The notes below the pieces were generated by a model, which saw nothing but the letters and a program-made list of their open reading frames with translations, was not told where the DNA came from and searched no databases. Both the position numbers and the translations under genes were made by a program. A stretch of DNA of 39,981 nucleotides from Gemmatimonadota bacterium (GTDB lineage Bacteria > Gemmatimonadota > Gemmatimonadetes > Longimicrobiales > Gaopeijiaceae). Positions within the stretch are counted from its first letter, which is position 1; each line of letters starts with the position of its first letter. The stretch spans positions 1-39,981 of the forward strand of contig SLFU01000094.1 of NCBI GenBank assembly GCA_007124095.1, in the 5' to 3' direction. Below, in pieces: positions 1-9,346 of this stretch.

Positions 1-2
1 AG

Positions 3-608
3 GCGATCGAGGAGCACGACATCGTCATAGGGATCGGTCCGGCGGGCACGGGGAAGACCTATCTGGCCGTGGCGGCGGCCGTCGACGCGCTCTACCGAAA
101 GAGGGTCAAGAGGATCATTCTTGCCAGACCGGCGGTCGAGGCGGGTGAGAACCTGGGCTTTCTTCCGGGGGATCTCCAGGAAAAGGTGGACCCCTACCTC
201 CGCCCCCTCTATGACGCCCTCGAAGACATGATGCCCCAGGACCGGATCCAGAGGGCCATAGAGGATCGGACCATCGAAATCGCACCGCTCGCGTACATGC
301 GGGGTAGAACTCTCGCAGACGCCTTCGTGATCCTCGACGAGGCCCAGAACTCGACCGAGGCGCAAATGAAGATGTTCCTGACTCGCCTCGGACTGAACTC
401 GAAGGTGGTCATTACGGGAGACAAGACCCAGGTCGATCTCCCGAGAGCCGTGAACTCCGGACTCCTCCAGGTGGAGCGTATCCTCTCCGGGATCGAGGGC
501 ATTTCCCTCATCTACCTGGATGGGACCGATGTCATACGACACCGGTTGGTCAAGGATATCATCCGGGCCTATTCCGATGCGCAGGAGGAGGCGGAGGAAT
601 CCGCGTGA
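3..608 (+). CDS. phoH: PhoH-family ATPase, 5' end cut by window
   Basis: PhoH-like P-loop ATPases/RNA helicases act in RNA metabolism next to YbeY; the exact substrate is unsettled. The frame is open from base 3 and enters directly upstream of the Walker A motif GPAGTGKT, so the N-terminal part of the gene lies before the window; 201 codons are visible. Further family marks are a Walker B stretch [10 protein letters not shown] and the sensor-like [13 protein letters not shown]. The stop TGA overlaps the GTG start of the next gene (GTGA), so the two are translationally coupled. The order phoH, 7TM-HD gene, ybeY is a well-known conserved cluster, which supports the call. Only the missing start is uncertain. 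Confidence 0.95.
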   Translation, partial: AIEEHDIVIGIGPAGTGKTYLAVAAAVDALYRKRVKRIILARPAVEAGENLGFLPGDLQEKVDPYLRPLYDALEDMMPQDRIQRAIEDRTIEIAPLAYMRGRTLADAFVILDEAQNSTEAQMKMFLTRLGLNSKVVITGDKTQVDLPRAVNSGLLQVERILSGIEGISLIYLDGTDVIRHRLVKDIIRAYSDAQEEAEESA

Positions 609-3088
609 CTCGCTCGTCTTCATCCGATCGGCGACGTGGGCGGGAGACCCCACTGGCCCGTCTCTCGCGGCCGCCCGAAAAGGGGTGGCCGGACGGCGTG
701 CTCCATCATGGAGCGCGGGTCCTGCTCCTTTTGGTCATCGCCCTCACGGTCACCCTCTTCTTTCCCCCGACCCCCGCCCCCCAGGTGGCGGGCTACCAGG
801 TCGGGATGGTTGCGGAGGAGGACATCATCGCCTCGCTGGCTTTCGGGGTCCCGAAGGACCCGGATGAGCTCGAGCGGGAGCGAGAGTCGGCGGCCTCTGC
901 GGTCCCGCCGACCTTCCGCTTCGATCCCGAAGCCGCGCTGTCGATGGAGGAGGCGCTGGACGGATTTTTCGCGGACGTTGCCTCGAGCGTCGAGGAGGAG
1001 GATCCGGACGCGGCTCTCCGGCGAGTCCTCTCGGATCTGGGACTGGTGGTCACCGAAGCCCAGCGGGAGGCGTTGCGGAATCCCCAGTCCAGAGACTTGT
1101 TGGAGAGTTCCTCGCTCAGGGCAGTCAGGGAGATTCTCCCCGAGGGAGTCCTCGACGAGGCGGCTCGGCTCGATCCGATCACTCCGAGCAGGATTCTCGT
1201 GGTGGATCCCGATGGGGGGGAGCGCTATCTCGAGCGCGATTCCGTCCTGACCTCGAGGGAGTTCTACCAAGAGGCGACCGCCCTTCTCCTCCCCGATGCT
1301 GGGTCGGAGCTGAACGAACTCGTCCGGCTCGCCCTCATCCGCTTCATGACCCCGACCCTCCGGTTTGATGCATTGGCGACCGAAATGGACCGGGAAGCGG
1401 CTCGCCGGGCGGTCCCCACTACCCGAGCGACGATCCTCCCGGGGGAGGCGATCGTTCGGGCGAATCAGCAGGTAGGCGAGGCAGAAGTGGATCGCCTCCG
1501 CGCGTATGAAGAAGCGCTGCGGGTGGAGGGCGGGATCGAGGATGATGGGGTCCACCCTCTGTCCTTCGCGGGCAGCGTGGTCTTGAACCTTCTGATCCTC
1601 GGGATTTTCGGCTTCCTCCTCTTCTTCTTTCAGGCGGACATCTACGGCAACTTCCGATGGCTTCTCCTCCAGGGAGTTCTCGTGCTTGCCTTTGCGGGAG
1701 CCGCAGGGATCGTGGCCAGGAATGAGCTTCCTCCCGAGCTCCTCCCGATCGCGTTCGTTTCCCTGGCGGTAGCCGTCTTGTGGGATGGCCGGGTGGCGCT
1801 CACCCTCGCGATCACGCTCGCAGTGCTGGCCGGGGCCCAGGTGCCCTTCCAGAGCGTGCATGCCTGGCTTCCAGTGTTCATTGCAGGCTCTGCGGCTGCG
1901 CTCTCGGTCCGGGCGGTCCGGAGGCGGGCCCAGACCTGGATCTTCATCGCGATCATCGCGGCAGCCTACCTCGTGGCACTGGGCACACTCGGCCTCCTCT
2001 TCGGCCGGGAGCCCTCGGCGGTCGCGACGTCTTTCGGCTGGGCCGGAGCCAACGCTGTGGTGAGCGCAATCCTCGCGATGGGGTTCCTCCCGGTCTTCGA
2101 GTGGTTCACCCGGATCACCACCGACCAGACGCTTCTTGAATGGGCGGACCCGAATCGGCCCCTGCTCAAGCGCCTCTCGATGGAAGCGCCGGGGACTTAC
2201 GCGCACACCATCCATGTGGCGAACCTCTCGGAAGCGGCGGCGAACGCGATCGGGGCCAACGGGCTTCTGTGCCGCGTGGGCGTCTACTACCACGATGTGG
2301 GGAAGATGCTCAAGCCGCAGTATTTCATCGAGAACCAACCGATCGGACGCAATCCCCACGACAAGTTGAAGCCGGCCACCTCGGCGACCGTGGTCCGGGA
2401 ACACGTGACCGAAGGGATCCGAATGGCGAGGGAAGCGAATCTACCCGATGCACTCGTGGACTTTATTCCGGAGCATCACGGAACGCAGGAGATCTCGTTC
2501 TTCTTCGAGCGCGCCAAGGAGGAATCGGATGAAGAGGCGCCGGATGCCGAGCGTTACCGGTATCCGGGTCCGAAGCCCCAGAGCCGGGAGACCGCGATCG
2601 TGATGCTCGCGGATTCGGTGGAATCCGCCACCCGGTCCCTCCAGGGCCCTACCCCCGAGCGCGTCCGCGATCTGATCGAGTCGATTGTTTCCGGCAAGAT
2701 CCAGCAGGGGCAACTGGACGAGGCGCCCCTCACGCTGCGCGAGATCGGTATCGTGAAGGAGCAGTTCCGGAAGGTTTTGTCCGGGACCTATCATCAGCGC
2801 ATCGATTATCCCGCGACCCGTCACCTGACCGAAACCCCGACCGCCATGCCGGATCAGCCCGGGGAGGAGGTCGATCCGGCCCCGACCGGCGACGGATCGA
2901 CTAGCGACGGATCGAGGGGCATCCGTGACGCCTCCACGAGGCACGAAGGCGAGGGGGACGAGGGCGAGGCCGCGCAGCTCCGGGAGGACCCTCCCGCATT
3001 CCTCCCGACAGACGAGGGGGCCCGGGGCTCTCGGTCGCTGGACGGTGAGGAGCGGGCTCGCAAGAACCTCGGATCGGAGGGGAGTTGA
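605..3088 (+). CDS. 7TM-HD membrane phosphodiesterase (PgpH-like)
   Basis: Predicted membrane HD-domain phosphodiesterase of the PgpH/YqfF family; characterised members hydrolyse cyclic di-AMP. In the 827 residues one sees a first membrane segment (about 38-53), a large extracytoplasmic 7TMR-HDED region (about 60-310), a cluster of hydrophobic segments (about 318-510) and a cytoplasmic HD domain (about 530-720). The HD signature is clear: AHTIH (H534, H537) and YYHDVGK with H563-D564, followed by EHHGT. The last 90 residues are charged, repetitive and probably disordered. GTG start overlaps the phoH stop; ybeY follows 4 bp after the stop. Whether this organism makes c-di-AMP is not visible here, so the substrate is inferred from family. 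Confidence 0.9.
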   Translation: MTRSSSSDRRRGRETPLARLSRPPEKGWPDGVLHHGARVLLLLVIALTVTLFFPPTPAPQVAGYQVGMVAEEDIIASLAFGVPKDPDELERERESAASAVPPTFRFDPEAALSMEEALDGFFADVASSVEEEDPDAALRRVLSDLGLVVTEAQREALRNPQSRDLLESSSLRAVREILPEGVLDEAARLDPITPSRILVVDPDGGERYLERDSVLTSREFYQEATALLLPDAGSELNELVRLALIRFMTPTLRFDALATEMDREAARRAVPTTRATILPGEAIVRANQQVGEAEVDRLRAYEEALRVEGGIEDDGVHPLSFAGSVVLNLLILGIFGFLLFFFQADIYGNFRWLLLQGVLVLAFAGAAGIVARNELPPELLPIAFVSLAVAVLWDGRVALTLAITLAVLAGAQVPFQSVHAWLPVFIAGSAAALSVRAVRRRAQTWIFIAIIAAAYLVALGTLGLLFGREPSAVATSFGWAGANAVVSAILAMGFLPVFEWFTRITTDQTLLEWADPNRPLLKRLSMEAPGTYAHTIHVANLSEAAANAIGANGLLCRVGVYYHDVGKMLKPQYFIENQPIGRNPHDKLKPATSATVVREHVTEGIRMAREANLPDALVDFIPEHHGTQEISFFFERAKEESDEEAPDAERYRYPGPKPQSRETAIVMLADSVESATRSLQGPTPERVRDLIESIVSGKIQQGQLDEAPLTLREIGIVKEQFRKVLSGTYHQRIDYPATRHLTETPTAMPDQPGEEVDPAPTGDGSTSDGSRGIRDASTRHEGEGDEGEAAQLREDPPAFLPTDEGARGSRSLDGEERARKNLGSEGS

Positions 3089-3092
3089 GATC

Positions 3093-3563
3093 TTGCCGTC
3101 GGTTTCCGTCCATCTGAATGTACCTCGCGGGCACGATCTCCCCGAGGCCCTCCTCGAGGGGGCAGCCCGCACGACGCTGGCCGCGGAAGGGATCGATCGA
3201 GGTGAGCTCTCGGTGACCTTCCTTCCCGACGACTCGATTCGGGAGATGAACCGACGCTGGTTGGGCCGTGACCGGCCGACCGATGTCCTGGCTTTCGCTC
3301 TCCACGATCCGTCGGATCCACCGCTGGGCGACGTCTATGTAGGAATGGAACAGGCCGAGCGGCAGGCGCAGGAGCTCGGGGCTCCATTCGACGAGGAGTT
3401 GGCTCGCCTGGTGATTCATGGGACTCTCCATGTGTTGGGGTACAACCACCCGGAGGGGGAGTCCCGTGGCAGCAGCGACTTCTACCGCAGGCAGGAGGCT
3501 CTCCTGGACACGCTCTTCTCCTCGAGGAATGCTCCCTCGACCCGATTGGACGAGGAGGGGTAG
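3093..3563 (+). CDS. ybeY: Endoribonuclease YbeY (rRNA maturation)
   Basis: YbeY is a zinc-dependent endoribonuclease needed for 16S rRNA 3'-end maturation and ribosome quality control. The diagnostic H-x3-H-x5-H zinc motif is present as HGTLHVLGYNH, preceded by the family stretch MNRRWLGRDRPTDVLAF. I place the start at TTG 3093, because it sits 8 bases after a strong Shine-Dalgarno (GGAGGGGAG, 3076-3084) and gives 156 residues, the usual family size; the frame is open further upstream but overlaps the previous gene. It lies 4 bp after the 7TM-HD gene and 3 bp before the next, so it belongs to the same operon. Confidence 0.93.
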   Translation: MPSVSVHLNVPRGHDLPEALLEGAARTTLAAEGIDRGELSVTFLPDDSIREMNRRWLGRDRPTDVLAFALHDPSDPPLGDVYVGMEQAERQAQELGAPFDEELARLVIHGTLHVLGYNHPEGESRGSSDFYRRQEALLDTLFSSRNAPSTRLDEEG

Positions 3564-3566
3564 GGC

Positions 3567-5216
3567 GTGCGGCGCCTCGGTCGTGGAGGACGAATCTTGC
3601 TGCGCCTCCTACCCTTCCTTTTCGCGTTCCTCCGGGACCGGAAGCGGTTCGTGCTTCTGGGCCGGCCGGCGCCGAGGACGGAGGAGCATCATCGGCGCCG
3701 AGCTGAAGGCCTGGCGGAAGCCATTGCCTCGCTCGGGCCCACCTTTATCAAGCTGGCGCAGATCTTCAGCGCCCGGGCGGATCTTTTCCCCGAGCCCTAC
3801 CTGACCGCGATCGGGACCCTTCAGGATCAGGTGCCTCCGGTCTCTCTTGCCGAGGTCCGGCGGGTAATTGAAGGGGAGCTGGGTCTCCCTCTCGACGACG
3901 TCTTTCAATCGTTCGAAGGTGAACCGCTTGCAGCCGCCTCTCTGGGCCAGGTCCACAGGGCCCAACTGGCCGACCGGGAGGTGGCGGTAAAGGTGCTACG
4001 TCCCGGGGTCGAGGAAATGGTGGCGCTCGACCTGGACCTCTCCTTCGGTCTCCTCTATTGGCTCAACATCCTCTTTCCGACCCACCACGTCCGGGGGATC
4101 ACGAACGTGGTGCGTGAGTTTTCGGTCCGGGTGCGGGAGGAGATGGACTTTCTGGCGGAGGCCGAGAACATGGTGCGTTTCCATCGGCTCTTCGAGGGAG
4201 TCGAGGACGTACGCGCTCCCGCGGTTGTGGGTGACCTCACTACCAGGAGGGTCCTGGTGATGGAGTACCTCAGGGGGACGAAGGTAGATCGCCTGCACGA
4301 TCGCTTCGCCTCCGGGGAACTGGATTTCGACCAGATCATGGAGCGGCTCACCGGCCTCTATCTCCGCATGATGCTCCGGGACGGGTTCCTCCACGCGGAC
4401 CCGCATCCGGGAAACCTCCTTGTCGCGGAGGACGGGGCAATCATCGTGCTCGACTGGGGGATGGTCCTCGAGGTCCCTCGCTGGACACGTGACGCGATCC
4501 TTTCGATCGCCCTCGCCGTCGAACGGGAGGATCTCGACGGGATCATCAACGGCATGTATCGGCTGGGGATGATTTCGCCCGAGGTCTCGCGTGGGGAGAT
4601 CCGGGAAGCCGCCACCGAGATCATGAGAATTCTCGAGCGAGCTCGGACCTCCACACGGGAGAGGGTCGAGGAGATCGTGCATGAGCTCTGGGACACCTTC
4701 TACACCTGGCCGGTCCTCCTCCCCCAGGAGCTCGTCTATTTCTTTCGCACTTCGGTTCTCCTCGAGGGCGTGGGGTTCCACTACGACCCGGAGTTCAACG
4801 GCCTGCACCTGATTCGCCGGGTCGTGCGAAAGCACCGGGGCGAACTCCTTCGAGAGACGGCACGGGAACCATTCACGCTCGCTCGGGACTTGATTGCGGA
4901 GTTGATCCAGGTGGCCCGGTCCGTCCGGGACATCGTCCAACGGACCGAGCGCGACGAGATCCGGGTGAGGATTCACCCCCGGGACACCCAGGCCCAGGAG
5001 CGCTTCCTCCACCTGCAGGCTCGCCGCTTCCTCCTGGCCGCTTTCGCGACCACTACAGCGGTCATCTCGGCAGTGGTCTTCGTAGCGATCCAGAGTGTCT
5101 GGCTCCTTGTCATCGGGCTCGGGGCCGCACTCGTGATGTTCGTTCTGACCCTTTTCATTCCGACGCATCTTCTAGAGAATCCATTGCGTCACGCCCGGGG
5201 GATCCGGCCGCCATGA
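3567..5216 (+). CDS. ABC1/UbiB-family atypical kinase
   Basis: ABC1 (ADCK/UbiB) proteins are membrane-linked atypical kinases/ATPases that support quinone biosynthesis or lipid homeostasis. Visible marks in the 549 residues: the signature helix around K62 (reads KLAQ where the family normally has KxGQ), the alanine-rich nucleotide loop AAASLGQVH, the VAVK lysine at K142, catalytic-loop HADPHPGN (276-283) and metal-binding DWG (296-298, usually DFG). Two hydrophobic helices close the protein (about 488-540), as in UbiB. GTG start, 3 bp after ybeY. Its TGA stop overlaps an ATG (ATGA) of the following receptor frame. No other ubiquinone/menaquinone gene is nearby, so the pathway is unassigned. 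Confidence 0.88.
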   Translation: MRRLGRGGRILLRLLPFLFAFLRDRKRFVLLGRPAPRTEEHHRRRAEGLAEAIASLGPTFIKLAQIFSARADLFPEPYLTAIGTLQDQVPPVSLAEVRRVIEGELGLPLDDVFQSFEGEPLAAASLGQVHRAQLADREVAVKVLRPGVEEMVALDLDLSFGLLYWLNILFPTHHVRGITNVVREFSVRVREEMDFLAEAENMVRFHRLFEGVEDVRAPAVVGDLTTRRVLVMEYLRGTKVDRLHDRFASGELDFDQIMERLTGLYLRMMLRDGFLHADPHPGNLLVAEDGAIIVLDWGMVLEVPRWTRDAILSIALAVEREDLDGIINGMYRLGMISPEVSRGEIREAATEIMRILERARTSTRERVEEIVHELWDTFYTWPVLLPQELVYFFRTSVLLEGVGFHYDPEFNGLHLIRRVVRKHRGELLRETAREPFTLARDLIAELIQVARSVRDIVQRTERDEIRVRIHPRDTQAQERFLHLQARRFLLAAFATTTAVISAVVFVAIQSVWLLVIGLGAALVMFVLTLFIPTHLLENPLRHARGIRPP

Positions 5217-5287
5217 CGAGGGCGCCCGCATTATCCGCAGCTGCCTCCGGAACCCTTTTTGCCGCCCAGCCTCGGGATACCCGACCG

Positions 5288-7162
5288 ATGTATACTCGGA
5301 AGCTCCGCGCTTGCAGCATCCAAGTCCTGGTGGCACTCACTGCGGTCTGCCTGCTTCCCGCCCTCCCGATCCCCGCAGGAGTCTTCCAGGGCTGGGAGGT
5401 GAAAGGTCAGGATCGCCCAATCGAGCTGGACACCCTTCCCGTGCTGGGATCGCGCGTCTCCGCTGAGCTTCCCCTTCGGACCCGGGCGGTGCAGATCCTG
5501 GATCGAGCCGCACTGGACGATCTTCCCGCCCGAAATGTCGCCGACGCCCTTCAGTGGGCGGTGGGAGTGGAATTGGGGGAGCGGTCCCCGGCCCAGTCCG
5601 ATCTCTCGATTCGGGGGGCCGGATTCGAACAGGTCCTGGTGCTGGTGAACGGGGTCCGGATGACCGATCCACAGACCGGTCATTTCAACTTGAACCTCAC
5701 GGTTCCCCTCGATCGGGTGGAGCGCATAGAGATCCTGCGGGGGCCTGCCTCCGCCTTGTACGGAGGTGACGCCGTCGGGGGGGTCGTGAACGTTGTGACC
5801 AGTGAGACTCCTTCCTGGTCCGCCTCGCTCGAAGGGGGGTCATTCGGGACGATCTCCGGGAGGGCCGATGGAGGAAGCGAATTCGCCGACGGTCTGCGTC
5901 TTCAAGGGGGAGGGGAGTGGACTCGTTCCGACGGGCACCGGGAGGGGACCGATTACGAGATCCGGCAGGGGGGGGTGGAGCTTCGGGCACCATTCGCCGG
6001 AGGTCGCCTGAGCGCCGAAGCGGGCGGGGCAAGGCGGGCCTTCGGGGCGCAGGACTTCTACGCCCCGATTCCGGCCTTTGAGACGAGCGATAGTGGGACC
6101 CTTTCCGTGGGATGGCGACCGGCGCCGGAAGCGCGAGTGAGGGTGGAGCCTCGGGTTTCATGGCGAACCCACGACGACGACTTCATCTTCTTCCGGGATG
6201 ATCCGAGCCGAGGCCGAAACGAGCACCGCTCGACCCAGTGGAGCGCCGAGGTCGTGACGCGAATTCAGCCGGCGTCGAGAGTCTCTCTCGCGGGAGGAGG
6301 TGAGGTGGGACTGGACGAGCTCGAGAGTACGAACCTGGGTGACCGGGACGAGGCGAGGGGGGCGCTTTTCGTGGAGGGAGTCTACGCAGGGTCCGGCGCG
6401 CTCACGATGGGGACTGGGATCCGGTTGGATAGCCATGAGACCTGGGGGTCCGTCCTCTCCCCCTCCGCGTCGGCCTCCTACGAGCTCACTCCGAGCGTCC
6501 GCGTCCAGGCTTCGGCCGGACGCGCCTTCCGGGGAGCGACCTGGACGGAGCGGTACTATGCGGATCCCCACCACGAGGCTCAGCCGGATCTCGAGCCCGA
6601 GAGGTCCACCTCCGCGGAAGCCGGTCTGGAATGGTCTCTCCGACCGGGGGTAGAGGGCCGCGTGACCGGGTTTCGGAGGGTAAGCCGGGACCTGATCGAC
6701 TGGGCGCGGCCGGCCGGATCAATCGATGACGAGGTGTTGTGGGAGAGCAGGAACGTCAACCGCGCCCGCTTTCGGGGTTTGGAGGTCGAAGGGTCGGTGA
6801 CGCCCCGGGAAGGTACAGGCGTGAGCCTCGCCGGATCGTTCCTTTCGCTCACCTCCGACTCCGACGCCGCGGAGGGGCTCGAGTCCAAGACGGCCCTCCG
6901 TCCGTTGGCGGATCGGCTGGTCCTGGAGGTGCGTCAACGGATCCCGGCCGGAGCCGGCGTATCGATCCGGGCCGTACAGGGCCGGCGTATAGGGGACGCG
7001 ACCTTTCGCCAGGTGGACATGCGGGTCACCTTACCATTCATGAACGGGACGCTCCATCTGGATGGGGTGAACCTTGGAGACTCCAGCCATCCGGATATCG
7101 GCGGGCAGCCGGTTGCGGGACGCTCGTTCTATCTCGGGTATCGGATGCGGGGGGCTCGCTGA
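5288..7162 (+). CDS. TonB-dependent outer-membrane receptor (BtuB-like)
   Basis: Outer-membrane active transporter energised by TonB. The plug domain is clear: IRGAGFEQVLVLVNGVRM, then RVERIEILRGPASALYGGDAVGGVVNVV; the rest is a beta-barrel rich in alternating polar/aromatic strands and ends in an aromatic-containing strand. Length (about 624 residues) is that of small BtuB/vitamin-type receptors rather than SusC or large siderophore receptors. The frame can start at ATG 5213, overlapping the kinase stop, but the signal peptide (MYTRK, then a hydrophobic core) begins at ATG 5288, which I take as start; the alternative adds 25 residues. No cobalamin riboswitch precedes it, and the substrate is unknown. 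Confidence 0.85.
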   Translation: MYTRKLRACSIQVLVALTAVCLLPALPIPAGVFQGWEVKGQDRPIELDTLPVLGSRVSAELPLRTRAVQILDRAALDDLPARNVADALQWAVGVELGERSPAQSDLSIRGAGFEQVLVLVNGVRMTDPQTGHFNLNLTVPLDRVERIEILRGPASALYGGDAVGGVVNVVTSETPSWSASLEGGSFGTISGRADGGSEFADGLRLQGGGEWTRSDGHREGTDYEIRQGGVELRAPFAGGRLSAEAGGARRAFGAQDFYAPIPAFETSDSGTLSVGWRPAPEARVRVEPRVSWRTHDDDFIFFRDDPSRGRNEHRSTQWSAEVVTRIQPASRVSLAGGGEVGLDELESTNLGDRDEARGALFVEGVYAGSGALTMGTGIRLDSHETWGSVLSPSASASYELTPSVRVQASAGRAFRGATWTERYYADPHHEAQPDLEPERSTSAEAGLEWSLRPGVEGRVTGFRRVSRDLIDWARPAGSIDDEVLWESRNVNRARFRGLEVEGSVTPREGTGVSLAGSFLSLTSDSDAAEGLESKTALRPLADRLVLEVRQRIPAGAGVSIRAVQGRRIGDATFRQVDMRVTLPFMNGTLHLDGVNLGDSSHPDIGGQPVAGRSFYLGYRMRGAR

Positions 7163-7179
7163 CCTCGGTTTCAGAGGAT

Positions 7180-7203
7180 CACCCCGGCGTCCGTGCCGGG
7201 GTG
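7180..7203 (+). terminator. GC-rich hairpin after the TonB receptor gene
   Basis: Nine-base-pair stem CACCCCGGC / GCCGGGGTG with a six-base loop, 17 bp after the receptor stop. There is no T-run behind it, so it is either a Rho-assisted or processing/stabilising hairpin marking the end of the first operon, rather than a classic intrinsic terminator. Confidence 0.45.
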
Positions 7204-7252
7204 GTGACCTCGTGTCGGGAGATGATGCATTGAAGTGGAGGCTTTGCGACGG

Positions 7253-7486
7253 ATGAACCTGTTCGTTTTCCTGGATCGGAACCGGAAGGCGGAGCGCTAT
7301 CCCTGGCTCCAATGGAAGATTCGCTTCTTCATAGTGGGCTCGGCCCTGGCGGTCGTGGGGATGGCCCGCGGATGGGATTGGCTCCTCGTAGTTGGGGTCG
7401 TAGTACTCTTCGTCGGCTTCCTCCTTCGCTTTCTGCCTTCAGGCAAAGGGGAGGATCCCGAGGAGATGGAATCGGCTCCGCGGTGA
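7253..7486 (+). CDS. Small membrane protein, unknown function
   Basis: A 77-residue protein that I do not recognise. After a charged, aromatic N-terminus (FVFLDRNRKAERYPWLQWK) it has two hydrophobic helices separated by a short turn (RGWDW), then a proline/glycine break and a highly acidic tail (GKGEDPEEMES). Start: ATG 7253 has a GGAGG 11 bases upstream; GTG 7235 is an in-frame alternative that adds six residues. It stands alone between the hairpin that ends the receptor operon and a long palindromic element. Coding is supported by the membrane-protein pattern and an RBS, not by family recognition. Confidence 0.6.
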   Translation: MNLFVFLDRNRKAERYPWLQWKIRFFIVGSALAVVGMARGWDWLLVVGVVVLFVGFLLRFLPSGKGEDPEEMESAPR

Positions 7487-7515
7487 GGGCTCCCTCAGAC
7501 GTTGTGCCGTCCGAG

Positions 7516-7608
7516 CCCAGTGTGGTGAGTCAGAGATTCGCCGGCATTCGTGACCCGGCGCGCCGAGCCCCTCGGTCCCTCGCCGAATCTCTGACTCACC
7601 ACACTGGG
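7516..7608. repeat. Palindromic element with 25-bp perfect inverted arms
   Basis: Left arm 7516-7540 and right arm 7584-7608 are perfect inverted copies (25 of 25; each outer end is CCCAGTGTGG, inner part GAGTCAGAGATTCG). The 43-bp centre can itself form two smaller hairpins: CGCCGG (7539-7544) with CCGGCG (7555-7560), and CCGAG / CTCGG (7563-7575). The whole could fold as a three-way cruciform. It sits between two same-strand genes and contains no gene. The form is that of a REP/MITE-like mobile palindrome; no second copy was found by eye in this window. Confidence 0.8.
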
Positions 7609-7620
7609 GATTGACCAGTC

Positions 7621-9333
7621 GTGTCCCGTCCGACTTTCCCGGAGCTCGTCGAAGCGCTTTCGCGTCCCGGGGCGGCACCCTCCTTCCCGGGGTCGCTGGA
7701 GTGCATCCAGACCCATATCTCTGCGGTGTTCCTGGCTGATGACAGGGTCTATAAGCTCAAGAAACCCAAGGACTTCGGCTTCCTGGACTTTACCACTCTG
7801 GAGAAGCGGTGGCACTTCTGTCATGAAGAGGTCCGCCTCAATCGACGCCTCGCGCCCCGGGTCTACGAAGGTGTGGTCCCGGTGGTTCGAGGGGTGGATG
7901 GGGGCCTTCGGTTCTCCGATGTCGTCTCGGACGACCCGCTGCAGCCTCCGCCTCCGGAGGCGGAGGTCGTTGAGTGGGCCGTCCTGATGGTCCGCCTCCC
8001 GGAGGAGAGGACCCTGAAGGCGCTCCTTCGGAATGGGCGGCTCACCTCGGAAGTGCTGGAAGGGGTGGCTGCCCGGGTGGCCCGGTTCCACCGAGAGGCG
8101 GAAAGGGGGGACGAGATATCGCGGTTCGGCGACTGGCCCACCGTTTTCGAGAACGACCGGGAGAACTTCCGACAGATCGAGCCGTTTGTTGGCCGCACGG
8201 TCAGCCGTCCCACCTTCGACCGTCTCGAGGCACTCGCGGAAGAAGCGCTTCGAAGCCATCGCGGGCTCATCGAGGATAGGGCCCGCAGCGGGATGCCCAG
8301 AGACACCCACGGCGACCTGCGGCTGGAGCACCTCTACCTTCTTCCCACGCCGACGCCCTCGCCTCAGGCTGGGGAGCAGCCGGGCGGGCGGCCCCTGTCC
8401 GAACGGGTGGGCCGCGGCGAGGAGGTCGTGGCGATCGACTGTGTGGAGTTCAACGAGCGTTTCCGGTGGGCGGACCCCGTGGCGGACGTCGCCTTCCCGG
8501 TGATGGAGCTCGAGTTCGAGGATCACCCACATCTCGCTGCCGTCCTCTCCTCCCGATACTTCGAGATTTCCGGGGATCACCAGGGGGAGGCCCTCCTTCC
8601 CTACTACACGACCTACCGGGATATCGTGCGTGGGAAGGTGCGGAGCCTGCAGGGAGCGGATGCGGGACTGGGGGAGGAGGCGAGGGAAGCTGCAGCGAGG
8701 AAGGCTACCCGACACTTCCTCCGCGCACTTTCGCGGCTCTCCGATCCCGGGGATCGTCCCCTGTTGCTCGTCGTGCACGGTCTCCCAGGGGTCGGGAAGA
8801 GCACCTTCGCCCGGGCGCTGTCCGCTTCCGAGGGTTTCGAGTGGATCGACACGGACCGCGTTCGAAAGGAGTTGGCGGGCCGCGAGAGAAACGGCGCTGG
8901 AGAGGCGTTCGAGAAGGGGATCTATACCGCGGAATGGACGGAGCGGACGTATGCGGAGTGCCGGCGTCGGGCGCGGGAAGCGATCTTCGGCGGGAGGCGG
9001 GTGCTGGTAGAGGGATCCTTCGGGAGGGACGCCTCTCGTAGGGGGTTTGCAGCGATGGCCTCAGAGCTCGGGGTCCCCGCCCTGTTCATCCATTGCTTTG
9101 TGAGCGAAGAGGAGGCTCAGCGAAGGCTGAAGACGAGATCCACCGGGCCCTCCGATGCGGACTGGAGGGTTCACCGTGAGATGGCGGCCCGCTGGGAGCC
9201 GGCTTCCAGCGAGATCGTGGGTGCCACCCACCGAATCTCGCTCGAAGAGTCTGAAGAGGTGGATGCCGTCGACCGAGTGCGGGGAATCCTGGCCCGGATC
9301 GGGCTTTCCAGAAAGGAGGTCCCGGAGGAGTAG
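7621..9333 (+). CDS. Phosphotransferase-P-loop kinase fusion
   Basis: Two-domain protein of 570 residues of the type often annotated as bifunctional aminoglycoside phosphotransferase/ATP-binding protein. The N-terminal domain is APH/choline-kinase-like: VYKLKKP near residue 45, catalytic-loop HGDLR (H230-D232) and metal-site region AIDCVEFNERFRWADP. The C-terminal domain is a small-molecule-kinase P-loop with GLPGVGKST (387-395), a lid rich in arginines and the adenylate/zeta-toxin-like pattern. The acceptor is unknown; true antibiotic resistance is unlikely for this family. An insertion of about 28 residues rich in Pro/Gly separates the HGD loop from the AIDC segment (about 8347-8428). GTG start; no near-by partner genes. 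Converges with the next gene, 13 bp apart. Confidence 0.8.
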   Translation: MSRPTFPELVEALSRPGAAPSFPGSLECIQTHISAVFLADDRVYKLKKPKDFGFLDFTTLEKRWHFCHEEVRLNRRLAPRVYEGVVPVVRGVDGGLRFSDVVSDDPLQPPPPEAEVVEWAVLMVRLPEERTLKALLRNGRLTSEVLEGVAARVARFHREAERGDEISRFGDWPTVFENDRENFRQIEPFVGRTVSRPTFDRLEALAEEALRSHRGLIEDRARSGMPRDTHGDLRLEHLYLLPTPTPSPQAGEQPGGRPLSERVGRGEEVVAIDCVEFNERFRWADPVADVAFPVMELEFEDHPHLAAVLSSRYFEISGDHQGEALLPYYTTYRDIVRGKVRSLQGADAGLGEEAREAAARKATRHFLRALSRLSDPGDRPLLLVVHGLPGVGKSTFARALSASEGFEWIDTDRVRKELAGRERNGAGEAFEKGIYTAEWTERTYAECRRRAREAIFGGRRVLVEGSFGRDASRRGFAAMASELGVPALFIHCFVSEEEAQRRLKTRSTGPSDADWRVHREMAARWEPASSEIVGATHRISLEESEEVDAVDRVRGILARIGLSRKEVPEE

Positions 9334-9346
9334 GCGGAAGCAGTCC

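Noticed and set aside
620-2404. Long minus-strand open frame antisense to the 7TM-HD gene
   Set aside because: High G+C makes long antisense frames common; the protein is Arg/Glu/His-rich low complexity with no domain, while the plus strand has a clear family match.
5217-5287. Cobalamin riboswitch before the BtuB-like receptor
   Set aside because: The upstream gene overlaps or abuts the receptor frame, leaving no room, and no B12-box is present.
7621-9333. Antibiotic resistance gene (aminoglycoside phosphotransferase)
   Set aside because: The N-terminal domain belongs to a widespread APH-like group fused to a P-loop kinase; there is no resistance context or mobile element, so a resistance call would be unsupported.
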